From Saccharothrix coeruleofusca (GTDB lineage: Bacteria; Actinomycetota; Actinomycetes; Mycobacteriales; Pseudonocardiaceae), in NCBI RefSeq assembly GCF_014648515.1, contig NZ_BMRG01000020.1, forward strand, positions 80,788 to 144,787: a stretch of 64,000 nt of DNA, read 5' to 3'. A program made the position numbers and the translations under genes. The notes beneath the pieces were generated by a model. It did no database searches and had not been told where the DNA came from. It saw only the letters and a list, made by a program, of their open reading frames with translations. Positions 44,503 through 54,249 of the stretch are shown here, one piece after another. Position 1 is the stretch's first letter, and each line of letters begins with the position of its first letter.

Positions 44503-45407
44503 TGCGCCTGCACCGACCGCTCGGGACGCTGGCCGACGGCGCGGACGCGGTGCGCCTGTCCCCCGACGACGCCGGGTGGGCCCGCGTCGGGCTGCGGGTG
44601 CTGCTGCTGCGCCCCGGCGTGCCGCGCACGATCCGCACCGGCGTGTTCGAGGCGTTCGTGCTGCCGCTGTCGGGTGGTTGCGCGGTCGAGGTGGACGGCG
44701 AGCGGTTCGAGCTGGCGGGCCGGGACAGCGTGTTCACCCGCGTCACCGACTTCGCCTACGTGCCCAGGGACGCCACGGTCACGCTGTCCGCGAAGGACGG
44801 TGCGGGGGGCGGCGCGGAGGACGGGGCGGAGGTCGCCCTGCCGATGGCGCGCTGCGAGCGCAGGCTGCCCGCGCGGTACGGCCCGGCGGAGGGCGTGCCG
44901 GTCGAGGTGCGCGGCGCGGGCAACGCCACCCGGCAGGTCACCAACTTCGGCGTGCCCGGCGCGTGGGACCACGCGGACCGGCTCATGGCCTGCGAGCTGA
45001 TCACCCCGGACGGCAACTGGTCGTCCTACCCGCCGCACAAGCACGACGAGACCTGCCCGGTGGCCAACGAGGAGGTCTACTACTTCCGCGTGGCCGGGCG
45101 GGACGGCGTGACCCCCTCCCGCGAGGGTTTCGCGCTGCACCGCACCTACGCCGACGACGGCGCGATCGACGAGGACGTGGTGGTGCGCGACGGCGACGTG
45201 TTCCTGGTCCCGCGCGGCTACCACGGGCCGTGCGTGGCCGCCCCCGGCTACCCCCTGTACTACCTGAACGTGCTGGCCGGGTCGGGCGCCGAGCGGTCGA
45301 TGGCGTTCCGCGACGACCCCGCGCACAGCTGGGTCCGGGACACCTGGGCCGGGCGGGCGGCCGACCCGCGCTGCCCGGTGACGACCGCTGGAGGGCGGGC
45401 GGGATGA
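44502..45407 (+). CDS. iolB: 5-deoxy-glucuronate isomerase
   Basis: A 301-aa bicupin that converts 5-deoxyglucuronate to 5-keto-2-deoxygluconate. First cupin: TGVFEAFVLPLSGGCAVEVD; second: NWSSYPPHKHDETCPVANEE with the metal-binding His and Glu, then DVFLVPRGYHGPCVAAPGYP. Length fits the family. TGATG overlap with iolC and ATGA overlap with iolD. Confidence 0.93.
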   Translation: MRLHRPLGTLADGADAVRLSPDDAGWARVGLRVLLLRPGVPRTIRTGVFEAFVLPLSGGCAVEVDGERFELAGRDSVFTRVTDFAYVPRDATVTLSAKDGAGGGAEDGAEVALPMARCERRLPARYGPAEGVPVEVRGAGNATRQVTNFGVPGAWDHADRLMACELITPDGNWSSYPPHKHDETCPVANEEVYYFRVAGRDGVTPSREGFALHRTYADDGAIDEDVVVRDGDVFLVPRGYHGPCVAAPGYPLYYLNVLAGSGAERSMAFRDDPAHSWVRDTWAGRAADPRCPVTTAGGRAG

Positions 45408-47221
45408 GGCTCACCACGGCTCAGGCGCTGGTCCGCTGGCTGCTGGCGCAGCGCGCCGAGCTCCCCGACGGCTCCGAGGGACCGCTGTTCCCCGGCGTGT
45501 TCGCCATCTTCGGGCACGGCAACGTGCTCGGCGTGGGCGCCGCGCTGGCGGAAGTGCGCGACCGGCTGCCGGTGTGGCGGGGGCACACCGAGCAGGGCAT
45601 GGCGCTGGCCGCCGTGGGCGTGGCCAAGGCCACCCACCGCCGCCAGGTGGGCGTGGCCACGTCCTCGATCGGGCCGGGCGCGCTGAACATGGTGACGGCG
45701 GCGGGCGTCGCGCACGCCAACCGGCTGCCGCTGTTGCTGCTGCCCGGCGACGTGTTCGCCAGCCGCGCCCCGGACCCGGTGCTGCAGCAGGTCGAGCACT
45801 TCGGCGACGCGACCGCGACGGCCAACGACGCCTTCCGCGCGGTGAGCCGCTACTTCGACCGGATCACCAGGCCCGAGCAGCTGGTGGCCGCGCTGCCGCA
45901 GGTGGCGCGGGTGCTGACCGACCCGGCCGACTGCGGCCCGGTGGTGCTGGCGCTGCCGCAGGACGTGCAGGCCGAGTCGCACGACTTCCCGGACGCGCTG
46001 TTCGCGCCGGTGCTGCACCGCCCGCCGCGCCCCCGCCCGGACACCGCGGCGCTGGGCCGGGCGGGCGAGGTGCTGCGCGCGGCCCGCAAGCCGCTGCTGC
46101 TGCTCGGCGGCGGCGTCCGCTACTCCGGCGCGGCCGGGCGGGCGGTGCGGTTCGCCGAGCGGCACCTGCTGCCGGTGGCCGAGACGACGGCGGGCCGCAC
46201 GCTGGTCCCGCACGCCCACCCGCTGCACGTCGGACCGCTGGGCGTCACCGGCTCCGCGTCGGCCAACACCCTGGCCGGTGCCGCGGACGTGGTGCTGGCG
46301 GTCGGCACCCGGTTGCAGGACTTCACCACCGCGTCGTGGACGGTGTTCTCGCCGGAGGTGCGGCTGGTGGCGGTGAACGCGGCCCGGTTCGACGCGGTGA
46401 AGCACGGGGCGCTGTCCGTGGTCGGCGACGCGGACGAGGCGCTGCGGGAGCTGACCGACCTGCTCGGCGACTGGCGCGCGGACAAGGCGTGGTCGGCCCG
46501 CGCCGCCGTGGAGCGCGCCGCGTGGGACTGCTACGTCGACTCGCTGCGCGAGCCCAAGCCGGGGCTGCCGACGTACGCGCAGGTCGTCGGCGTGGTCAAC
46601 GAGCTGTCCGAGGCGGCGGACTACGTGATGACCGCTTCCGGCGGGCTGCCCGGCGAGCTGGTCGGCGGCTGGCGGGCGGTCGGGGCGGCCACCATGGACG
46701 TCGAGTACGGGTTCTCGTGCATGGGCTACGAGCTGGCCGGGGCGTGGGGCGCGGCGATCGCCCGGCCCGAGGGCGTGGTGACCACCCTGCTGGGTGACGG
46801 GTCGTACCTGATGCTGAACTCGGAGCTGTTCTCGGCGGCGTTCGCGGGCCACGGGTTCGTGGCGGTGGTGTGCGACAACGACGGCTACGCGGTCATCCAC
46901 CGGTTGCAGAACCAGCACGGCGCGGCGGGTTTCAACAACCTGTACCCGGACTGCCTGACCGCGCACGCCGACCCGCCGCGCGCCGACTTCGCCGCGCACG
47001 CCGCGTCACTGGGCTGCGCCGTGTTCCCCGCAGCCGACCTGGACGCGCTGCCCGCCGCCTACCGCGCGGCCCGCGAGGCGGCTCGCACCCAGCGCCGCCC
47101 GGCCGTCGTGGTGGTCCGCACCCACCCGTCCGCCTGGACCGAGGCGGGCGCCCGCTGGGAGGTCGGCGTCGCCGACCCCGCCCTCAAGGCCCACCAGCTC
47201 GGCTACCTCACCCCGCCCTGA
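45404..47221 (+). CDS. iolD: 3D-(3,5/4)-trihydroxycyclohexane-1,2-dione hydrolase
   Basis: A 605-aa thiamine-diphosphate enzyme that opens the inositol-derived ring. N-terminal PYR domain with VFAIFGHGNVLGVGAALAEV and GHTEQGMALAAVGVAKA (cofactor Glu), middle domain PLLLLGGGVRYSGA, and C-terminal PP domain with LLGDGSYLMLNSELFSAAFA and VVCDNDGYAVIHRLQN. It ends the operon; the iolA and iolJ functions (dehydrogenase, aldolase) are not in this window. Confidence 0.94.
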   Translation: MRLTTAQALVRWLLAQRAELPDGSEGPLFPGVFAIFGHGNVLGVGAALAEVRDRLPVWRGHTEQGMALAAVGVAKATHRRQVGVATSSIGPGALNMVTAAGVAHANRLPLLLLPGDVFASRAPDPVLQQVEHFGDATATANDAFRAVSRYFDRITRPEQLVAALPQVARVLTDPADCGPVVLALPQDVQAESHDFPDALFAPVLHRPPRPRPDTAALGRAGEVLRAARKPLLLLGGGVRYSGAAGRAVRFAERHLLPVAETTAGRTLVPHAHPLHVGPLGVTGSASANTLAGAADVVLAVGTRLQDFTTASWTVFSPEVRLVAVNAARFDAVKHGALSVVGDADEALRELTDLLGDWRADKAWSARAAVERAAWDCYVDSLREPKPGLPTYAQVVGVVNELSEAADYVMTASGGLPGELVGGWRAVGAATMDVEYGFSCMGYELAGAWGAAIARPEGVVTTLLGDGSYLMLNSELFSAAFAGHGFVAVVCDNDGYAVIHRLQNQHGAAGFNNLYPDCLTAHADPPRADFAAHAASLGCAVFPAADLDALPAAYRAAREAARTQRRPAVVVVRTHPSAWTEAGARWEVGVADPALKAHQLGYLTPP

Positions 47222-47236
47222 CCCGCGCGTCCCGCG

Positions 47237-48031
47237 TCAGCCGCCGTCCCGGCCCGCGCCGTAGACCGGTCCGAAGTGCGAACCGCGCTGGTCGTTGCGG
47301 TCGAAGTGCTGGACCACGTCGGCGCGCTGGGTGGGCATGTGGGCGTCCCGCCCGGCCTGCACCACGGTCGAGCCGCCGCTGGCGGTGGCGTGCTGGACCA
47401 CCGAGGGCGAGCTCGGCGGGGGCGCGGGCTCCTCCAGCCGCAGGGCGTGCGCGTTCCCGCTGGGCAGCCACAGCCAGGCGTGCCCGGTGAAGTCCTTCAC
47501 CGACACCGCGACGCGCCGGAACGCGGCGGGGTCGAGCGTGGTGCGGCCCGCCCGCACCAGCGAGTCGTAGACCACCTCGGACAGCACCACGACCAGGTCC
47601 GCGTCGGGGGCCTGCTCCAGCGCCCGCTTGGCGACCGGGCTGTCGAGCAGCCTGCTGACCAGCACCGCGTCCTGGCCGGGGAAGCCGTTGGCGCCCTGCG
47701 CGGTCACGCCGAAGTGGACGGCCAGGCGCATCCGCAGCTTGGCCTCGGGCACCCGGTAGCGGTTGACCGAGCGCAGCTCGGCGTCCAGCTCCCGCACGTA
47801 CCGGTCGACCACCAGCGGCTCGGGCGTGTCCGGCGGCAGCACGGCCCACTCCTCGTCGCCCTTGGGCTGGCGCACCCACCGGGCGCGGTCCAGGCCCGCC
47901 GCGCGCCCCGCTCTGTCCAGGCTCTGCACCAGCAGTTCCTGCAGCGCCCGCTGCAGGTGGTCGTCGGCTGCGCTGTAGCGCCGCAGGTCGCAGCAGACCA
48001 GCAGGCTGCGCCGGAACGCGGCATCGCTCAT
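47237..48031 (-). CDS. nucleotidyl-cyclase-like protein with VVQ-rich tail
   Basis: A 264-aa protein not matched to a named family with certainty. Residues 1-175 look like a class III cyclase fold: LLVCCDLRRYSAADD (first metal Asp), WVRQPKGDEEWAVLPPD (second metal Asp), LRMRLAVHFGVTAQGANGFP and DAVLVSRLLDS, but the Asn of the usual AVNxAAR helix is missing. The tail from about residue 205 is low-complexity, with SVVQHATASGGSTVVQAGRD and RADVVQHF. ATG at 48031 has GGAAG upstream. It lies 91 bp after a Crp/Fnr regulator on the same strand, suggesting a cyclic-nucleotide pair. Confidence 0.5.
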   Translation of the reverse strand: MSDAAFRRSLLVCCDLRRYSAADDHLQRALQELLVQSLDRAGRAAGLDRARWVRQPKGDEEWAVLPPDTPEPLVVDRYVRELDAELRSVNRYRVPEAKLRMRLAVHFGVTAQGANGFPGQDAVLVSRLLDSPVAKRALEQAPDADLVVVLSEVVYDSLVRAGRTTLDPAAFRRVAVSVKDFTGHAWLWLPSGNAHALRLEEPAPPPSSPSVVQHATASGGSTVVQAGRDAHMPTQRADVVQHFDRNDQRGSHFGPVYGAGRDGG

Positions 48032-48122
48032 GGTCGGGCCCTTCCGCCGGGTGGGTGCGGGTTCGCACGGCCAGCGTGGGGCACCACCGCGCACACCGAG
48101 CCGTAGGAGTGCGGATTCGCGG

Positions 48123-48830
48123 TCAGAAGCCGGCGAATTTCCGCAGCGCTTCCAGGTCGGGCACCAGCACGTCCCGCCGCAGGTGGCTGAGCACCACCCC
48201 GGCTTTGCGCAGATCGCTGAACGCCTTCTCCGCGGTGCGCGGCTTCATCCCGGCGATGGAGGCGAGTTCCACCTTGGTGAGCGGAATTCCCAGCACCCAA
48301 CCGTTCTGCTCTTCCTTGCCGTACGTCTGCACCAATTCCACCAGCACTCGCGCCACCCGTTCCGCGGCGGGGTAGGAGAGGAAATCGCGGCGGCGCTGGT
48401 TCGCCCAGCGCAACCGGTCGTTGATCATGCCGATCAATTCGACGAAGACGTCGTTGCGGCGGTGCAGGAAGCCCACCAGCTCGCCGCTGGTGATGAGTTT
48501 CGCGGTCACCTCGCCGCAGGTGACGACGGTGGCCGAGCGCGGTTTCTGGTCCAGCGCGGCCATCTCGCCGACCAGGTCGCCCGCGACCCGGATGGCCAGC
48601 AGCGCGGTGTCCCCGGTCTCGTCGGTGGTCTGCACCTTGACCACGCCTTCGAGCAGCAGGAGGACGTGGGTGTCCTTCGCGTCCTGTTCGATGACTTCGC
48701 GGTCGGCGGCGTACCGGACGCTGGTGCCCAGGCCGAGCAGCTCTTGTCGGGTCTGCTCGCGCAGACGGCCCAGCAGGCTGTTGCGGGGCCACACGGGTTC
48801 GGGCGTCGTGGTGGTCGGCATGGGCAGCAT
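48123..48830 (-). CDS. Crp/Fnr-family transcriptional regulator
   Basis: A 235-aa protein with an N-terminal cyclic-nucleotide-binding domain (LLLEGVVKVQTTDETGDTAL, VAGDLVGEMAALDQKPRSAT; the phosphate-binding cassette GEMAALDQKPRSA is well formed), a long dimer helix, and a winged HTH (IPLTKVELASIAGMKPRTAE). No Cys cluster of the Fnr type is present. AGGA lies 8 nt before the ATG. It is upstream of and parallel to the cyclase-like gene. Confidence 0.92.
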   Translation of the reverse strand: MLPMPTTTTPEPVWPRNSLLGRLREQTRQELLGLGTSVRYAADREVIEQDAKDTHVLLLLEGVVKVQTTDETGDTALLAIRVAGDLVGEMAALDQKPRSATVVTCGEVTAKLITSGELVGFLHRRNDVFVELIGMINDRLRWANQRRRDFLSYPAAERVARVLVELVQTYGKEEQNGWVLGIPLTKVELASIAGMKPRTAEKAFSDLRKAGVVLSHLRRDVLVPDLEALRKFAGF

Positions 48831-50204
<1,374 letters not shown>

Positions 50205-50213
50205 TGTGAGGCC

Positions 50214-50263
50214 GCGTCACAGGTCGGGCTGCCGGTGGTCACCGGCAGCCCGACCTGTGACGC
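50214..50263. terminator. bidirectional terminator between OYE and DUF3073 genes
   Basis: A perfect inverted repeat of about 23-24 bp (arm begins GCGTCACAGGTCGGGCTGCC) with a very small loop, placed 10 bp after the OYE stop and 14 bp from the DUF3073 stop. Confidence 0.9.
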
Positions 50264-50276
50264 GGGTGTGGATTCG

Positions 50277-50459
50277 TCAGCGACGGTAGTCGTCGTAATC
50301 GTCGTCCGACGGATCATCGAAGCGGTCTTCGGTACGGCGACCGCTATCGGAATCGCCGGACAACTCGCGTTGCAAGGCCTCGAAGTCGGTGTTGTGAGAG
50401 CTGTACTTCAGCTCCCTCGCCACCTTCGTCTGCTTGGCCTTAGCTCGGCCGCGCCCCAT
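50277..50459 (-). CDS. DUF3073 small protein
   Basis: A 60-aa highly charged protein starting GRGRAKAKQTKVARELKYSS and ending in an acidic DDPSDDDYDDYRR tail. This is the DUF3073 family, found near purM throughout actinobacteria (Rv0810c in M. tuberculosis, as I recall). Here it is separated from purM by about 18 kb of inserted genes. The internal ATG is chosen because the conserved family starts there. Function unknown. Confidence 0.92.
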   Translation of the reverse strand: MGRGRAKAKQTKVARELKYSSHNTDFEALQRELSGDSDSGRRTEDRFDDPSDDDYDDYRR

Positions 50460-50621
50460 GGCTCGACCCCCTCGCACAGGGACGGGGGCGGCCGGGGGAA
50501 CGGCGGCCCCACTCGTCTCGACAACTAGTTCCTGGTAACTACCGTACCGTGTCGAAGGGGTTCCCCGCGACGCGGTAGGCGTGACACGTGCCGCCAAATC
50601 TCCGCGTGGGAGGATGCACAG

Positions 50622-51503
50622 GTGCCTCGACCGTTCGTCGCCTACCTCAGGGTGTACGAACCGCTGTCGGCCCTTGACGCACAGTTGGCGGCGCGAGTGC
50701 GAAAAGCACTGGAAGCGGGCCCTTTGAGCCGTGCGGAGGCAGGCGAGCGGGAACGTGAGCTGTGGTTGCGATCACAGTTGGCCCGTCCGCCCCGGCTGCT
50801 GCCCGGTGAGCGGTCCGACGGGGGCGTCGCCCCCGACGCCCCCTTCGACGTGCTGGCGCTGTCCCCGGCCGAGGTGCCGGGGGAGGTGGGCGAGGGCCCG
50901 CTGGTGTGCCCGCTGGACCTGAGGCCCCGCTCGGCGGTGGCGCTGATCGGCTTCCTGGCCACTGCGGGCGGCCCGCTGCGCGACCAGGCGCTGACCGTGG
51001 AGCCGGAGACGGTCCGCGCGCGGGCCACGTCGGTGATGGCGGAGCTGACCTCGGGCGCGGTGCACGTCATCTCCACCACGTGGACCGTGCCGCTGCCCTG
51101 GTTCACCCTGGTCGACCCGAACGCCCGGCGGGTGGTGCTGGCCCCGCGCGAGGACCCCGAGCGGCAGGTGTCGTGGCGGGCGTCCATGGCGGACGCCCGG
51201 CAGCGGGTGGCGCGGGCGCTGCGCGTGGTGCGGGAGTCCATCGGCGACGACGGTCCGGCCAAGGTGCTCGCCGACACCGGCCGCTGGTTGGACCACTTCG
51301 ACCCGGCCTCGGCGGTGGAGCTGGACTACGGCGGCCTGGTGCAGCTCATCGCCGACGAGGACCTGCTGGAGGACACCTCCGCGCAGGACGTGAACGCCAT
51401 CGTGGACGCGCTGGAGGCGGGCGACGCCGAGGAGGTCGCCCTGCGCTACGAGAGCCTGCGGGAGTTCTGGGGCGAGCTGGCCCGCCGGGAGCGCCACGGG
51501 TAG
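50622..51503 (+). CDS. conserved actinobacterial protein of unknown function
   Basis: A 293-aa soluble protein that starts RPFVAYLRVYEPLSALDAQL and continues with LWLRSQLARPPRLLPGERSD, VCPLDLRPRSAVALIGFLAT and ISTTWTVPLPWFTLVDPNAR; the C-terminal third is helical (RWLDHFDPASAVELDYGGLV). I recognise the pattern as a conserved actinobacterial hypothetical but no catalytic motif. GTG with GGAGG 9 nt upstream. Confidence 0.75.
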   Translation: MPRPFVAYLRVYEPLSALDAQLAARVRKALEAGPLSRAEAGERERELWLRSQLARPPRLLPGERSDGGVAPDAPFDVLALSPAEVPGEVGEGPLVCPLDLRPRSAVALIGFLATAGGPLRDQALTVEPETVRARATSVMAELTSGAVHVISTTWTVPLPWFTLVDPNARRVVLAPREDPERQVSWRASMADARQRVARALRVVRESIGDDGPAKVLADTGRWLDHFDPASAVELDYGGLVQLIADEDLLEDTSAQDVNAIVDALEAGDAEEVALRYESLREFWGELARRERHG

Positions 51504-51521
51504 CGCTCACCCGGCAGGCGT

Positions 51522-52679
51522 TCACACCACCAGTGGCGTCCCCAGCCGGTGGTCCAGCAGCAGCCGGGCCGCCACCGCGGCCACCGCGGCCAGCAGCAGC
51601 GCCACCGGCCACCCCAGGCTCACCGCCACCCACCCGGCCACCGGCGGGGTCAGCGCGGCGCCGAGGTAGTTCGCCGTGTTCTGCATCCCCAGCGCCGTCC
51701 CGCCGCGCCCCTCCGGCGCCAGCTCGCCCGCCGCGGTCACCGCCAGCCCGTTCCAGCACAGCGCCAGCGCCGCGGTCGGCAGCAGCGCCGCGCACAGCAG
51801 CCACACCGGGGCCCGGTCCAGCGCCGCGCACAGCCCGAAGCCCACCGCGACCGCCACGCTGACCAGCCGCAGCGGCCCCAGCCTGCTGGCCACCCGGTCC
51901 GACCACACGCCCACCGCGAGCCTGCCCAGCCCGCCCGCGACCTGGGCCACCGCGAACAGCCCGGCCGCCACCCCGACCGCGACGCCGCGGTGCTCGTGCA
52001 GCAGCTCCACCACCAGCGACGCGGCGGTGAACTGCGGCACCACCAGCAGGCCGCTGGCCGCGCTCAGCCGGATCAGCCTGCGGTCGGCCAGCACCACGCC
52101 GTGCCCGTGCCGGGAGCGCACCGCGCCCGGCGGCTCCCGCACCCACACCGCCACGGCCACCGCCACCAGCGCGGTGACCCCGGCCAGCGCCAGGAACGCC
52201 GAGGGCACGCCCGCCGCGACCGCCACGGCGGGCAGCGCCACGGCGGTCAGCGCGGCGCCCAGCGGGGTCGCGGTCTGCCGGATGCCCATGGCGAAGCCGC
52301 GCCGGTCGGCGGGGAACCAGGTCATCACGGCCCGCCCGCTGGCCGCGTTCACGCTCGCGCCGAACAGGCCGACGGCCACCAGCGCCAGGCCCGCCACCAC
52401 CGGGCCGTCCAGCCCGGCCAGCGCCAGGCAGCCCGCCGCGCCGAACCCGCCGACCGCCATCACCAGGCGCTCGCCGCGTCGGTCGGCGACCGCCCCCCAG
52501 GGCACCAGGGCCAGCATGGTGCCCAGGTTCACCGCGCCGAGCAGCAGGCCGACCTGCGGCAGGCTCAGCCCGAAGTGGTCGCGCAGCTGCGGGGTGATCG
52601 CGGGCAGCCCGAGGAACACCGCCGCGTTGACGCCCTGCGCCACCGCACCCACAGCCAGCACGACCCAGCGGTAGCCCAT
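51522..52679 (-). CDS. MFS transporter
   Basis: A 385-aa 12-helix major facilitator protein. Motif A is GAVADRRGERLVMAVGGFGA after TM2, a related sequence WSDRVASRLGPLR follows TM8, and helices are Ala/Val/Leu-rich throughout. It resembles CynX/NarK-like or drug exporters; substrate unknown. It lies 43 bp after rsiG on the same strand. Confidence 0.87.
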   Translation of the reverse strand: MGYRWVVLAVGAVAQGVNAAVFLGLPAITPQLRDHFGLSLPQVGLLLGAVNLGTMLALVPWGAVADRRGERLVMAVGGFGAAGCLALAGLDGPVVAGLALVAVGLFGASVNAASGRAVMTWFPADRRGFAMGIRQTATPLGAALTAVALPAVAVAAGVPSAFLALAGVTALVAVAVAVWVREPPGAVRSRHGHGVVLADRRLIRLSAASGLLVVPQFTAASLVVELLHEHRGVAVGVAAGLFAVAQVAGGLGRLAVGVWSDRVASRLGPLRLVSVAVAVGFGLCAALDRAPVWLLCAALLPTAALALCWNGLAVTAAGELAPEGRGGTALGMQNTANYLGAALTPPVAGWVAVSLGWPVALLLAAVAAVAARLLLDHRLGTPLVV

Positions 52680-52722
52680 GCGGCCACGCTAGGTCGTGCG
52701 TTCACATCCTGGGAGTGTGATC

Positions 52723-53343
52723 TCAGCCCTTGGTACGTCCGGGGTTGGTGGGCCAGCCGCGCTCGGCCGCCAGCAGCTCGTCCACCGACGCGCTGCCGTT
52801 CTGGTAGCGGTCGGCGATCTCGGCGTTGAGCCGGTCCACCACGGCCTGCACCTCGCGCCGCCTGCCGGAGACCGACGCCTCCTCGCTGACGAAGGTGCGC
52901 AGCGCCAGGTCCAGCTTCCCGTCCGACAGCGCGCCCACGTCGGACAGGTCCACGTCCGCCACCAGCGCCTCGACGTGCCGCTGGTGCGCGTCCGCCCGCG
53001 AGGGCTCCTGGATCTGGTAGCGGCCCCGCCCGGTGGCCGGGCCGACCGCGTTGCTGGCCAGGATGGTCGCCAGCTGGTCGACCACCGCCGAGCCGCCCTC
53101 GGCCCGCCGCTGCCGCTCGGCCCGCAGGATGTCGATCCGGGCGTGCAGCAGCCGCCTCAGGTAGGAGAGGTCGGTCTCCTCCTGGGCGGCCTCGTCGCGC
53201 AGGGCGCGCACCGCGGCGAGCGGGAGCCGCTCGATGCCGTCGGTGTAGTCGGGGGCGAGCACCCGGTCAATTCGGCGGCGCCCGCCAGGACGCACCTCGA
53301 TCACGTACTCATCCTGAGGTAGTTCCTGCCCACCCGCCAACAC
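52723..53343 (-). CDS. rsiG: c-di-GMP-binding anti-sigma factor RsiG
   Basis: A 206-aa two-helix coiled-coil protein. Streptomyces RsiG binds c-di-GMP through ExxxSxxRxxxQxxxD in each helix and holds the sporulation sigma WhiG. Helix 2 here matches exactly (EASVSGRRREVQAVVD); helix 1 matches except that His replaces Gln (ETDLSYLRRLLHARID). Other conserved parts are RRRIDRVLAPDYTDGIERLP. GTG at 53343 has GGAAG 7 nt upstream; a later GTG at 53304 is possible. It lies 21 bp after the BKACE gene. Confidence 0.88.
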   Translation of the reverse strand: MLAGGQELPQDEYVIEVRPGGRRRIDRVLAPDYTDGIERLPLAAVRALRDEAAQEETDLSYLRRLLHARIDILRAERQRRAEGGSAVVDQLATILASNAVGPATGRGRYQIQEPSRADAHQRHVEALVADVDLSDVGALSDGKLDLALRTFVSEEASVSGRRREVQAVVDRLNAEIADRYQNGSASVDELLAAERGWPTNPGRTKG

Positions 53344-53364
53344 AAACCTGCTTCCAAAGTTGTC

Positions 53365-54213
53365 TCAAACCCGTACCGGACTGCCCACGCCCAAAAGTGC
53401 ACGTGCATCTGCAACGGAGAGCGGCGGGCGCTGCGCGATTCGCGCCAATCCGGCGGCCCTGGCCACCAATTGCGCGTTGTCCCGCACCGGCTGCCCCTTC
53501 GCGTAGCTGAGGGTGTCCTCCATGCCCACCCTCAGGTGACCGCCCGCCGCCAACGCCGTCAGCATCACCGGCAGCGACGTCCGCCCGATGCCGGTGGCGG
53601 AGAAGGAAGCCCCTTCGGGCAGCAGCCGCAGCGCGGCCACCACGGTCTCCGCGTCGCCCGGCATCCCGCCCGGCACGCCCATCACCAGGTCCACGTGCAC
53701 CTTGCCGCCCGCGGGCAGGCCGTGCTTGTCCAGCAGCCTGCGCAGCGTGGCGAGCTGGCCCAGGTCGAAGATCTCGTACTCCGGCACGATGCCGCGCTCC
53801 TGCATCCCCTTGTGCAGCGCGACGATGAACTCCCAGCGGTTCATGAACACGTCGTCGCCGAAGTTCACCGTGCCCATGGTGCAGGACGCCGAGTCCGGCA
53901 TGGCGTCGAGCACCCGCAGGCGGTCGGCCTCCGGGTCGGTCACCGCGCCGCCGGTGGACAGCTGCACGACCAGGCCGGTGCGCTCGCGCAGCGCGGCCAC
54001 GGTCTCCTTGAGCAGCCCCAGGTCCAGCGTCGGCCTGGTGTCGGCGCCGCGGATGTGCACGTGCACCATCGCCGCGCCCACCTGCTCACACGCCTCGGCG
54101 GTGCGGACCAGCTCCTCCAGGGTGACGGGGAGCGCGGGGACGTCGGCCTTCGCGTGCTCGGCCCCGGTGGGGGCGACGGTGAGCAGCGTGCCGTGCGAAC
54201 CGGGTCTGGACAT
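53365..54213 (-). CDS. BKACE-family beta-keto acid cleavage enzyme
   Basis: A 282-aa TIM-barrel of the 3-keto-5-aminohexanoate cleavage (Kce/BKACE) family, which splits beta-keto acids with acetyl-CoA. Motifs: LLTVAPTGAEHAKAD, metal-binding AAMVHVHIRG, LSTGGAVTDPEADRL, GIVPEYEIFDLGQ and RVGMEDTLSYAKGQPV. Substrate specificity is not evident. It probably shares a transcript with rsiG downstream. Confidence 0.9.
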   Translation of the reverse strand: MSRPGSHGTLLTVAPTGAEHAKADVPALPVTLEELVRTAEACEQVGAAMVHVHIRGADTRPTLDLGLLKETVAALRERTGLVVQLSTGGAVTDPEADRLRVLDAMPDSASCTMGTVNFGDDVFMNRWEFIVALHKGMQERGIVPEYEIFDLGQLATLRRLLDKHGLPAGGKVHVDLVMGVPGGMPGDAETVVAALRLLPEGASFSATGIGRTSLPVMLTALAAGGHLRVGMEDTLSYAKGQPVRDNAQLVARAAGLARIAQRPPLSVADARALLGVGSPVRV

Positions 54214-54249
54214 GCCGTGATAGTGGCACAGAACCCGAATCCGCAGCTC

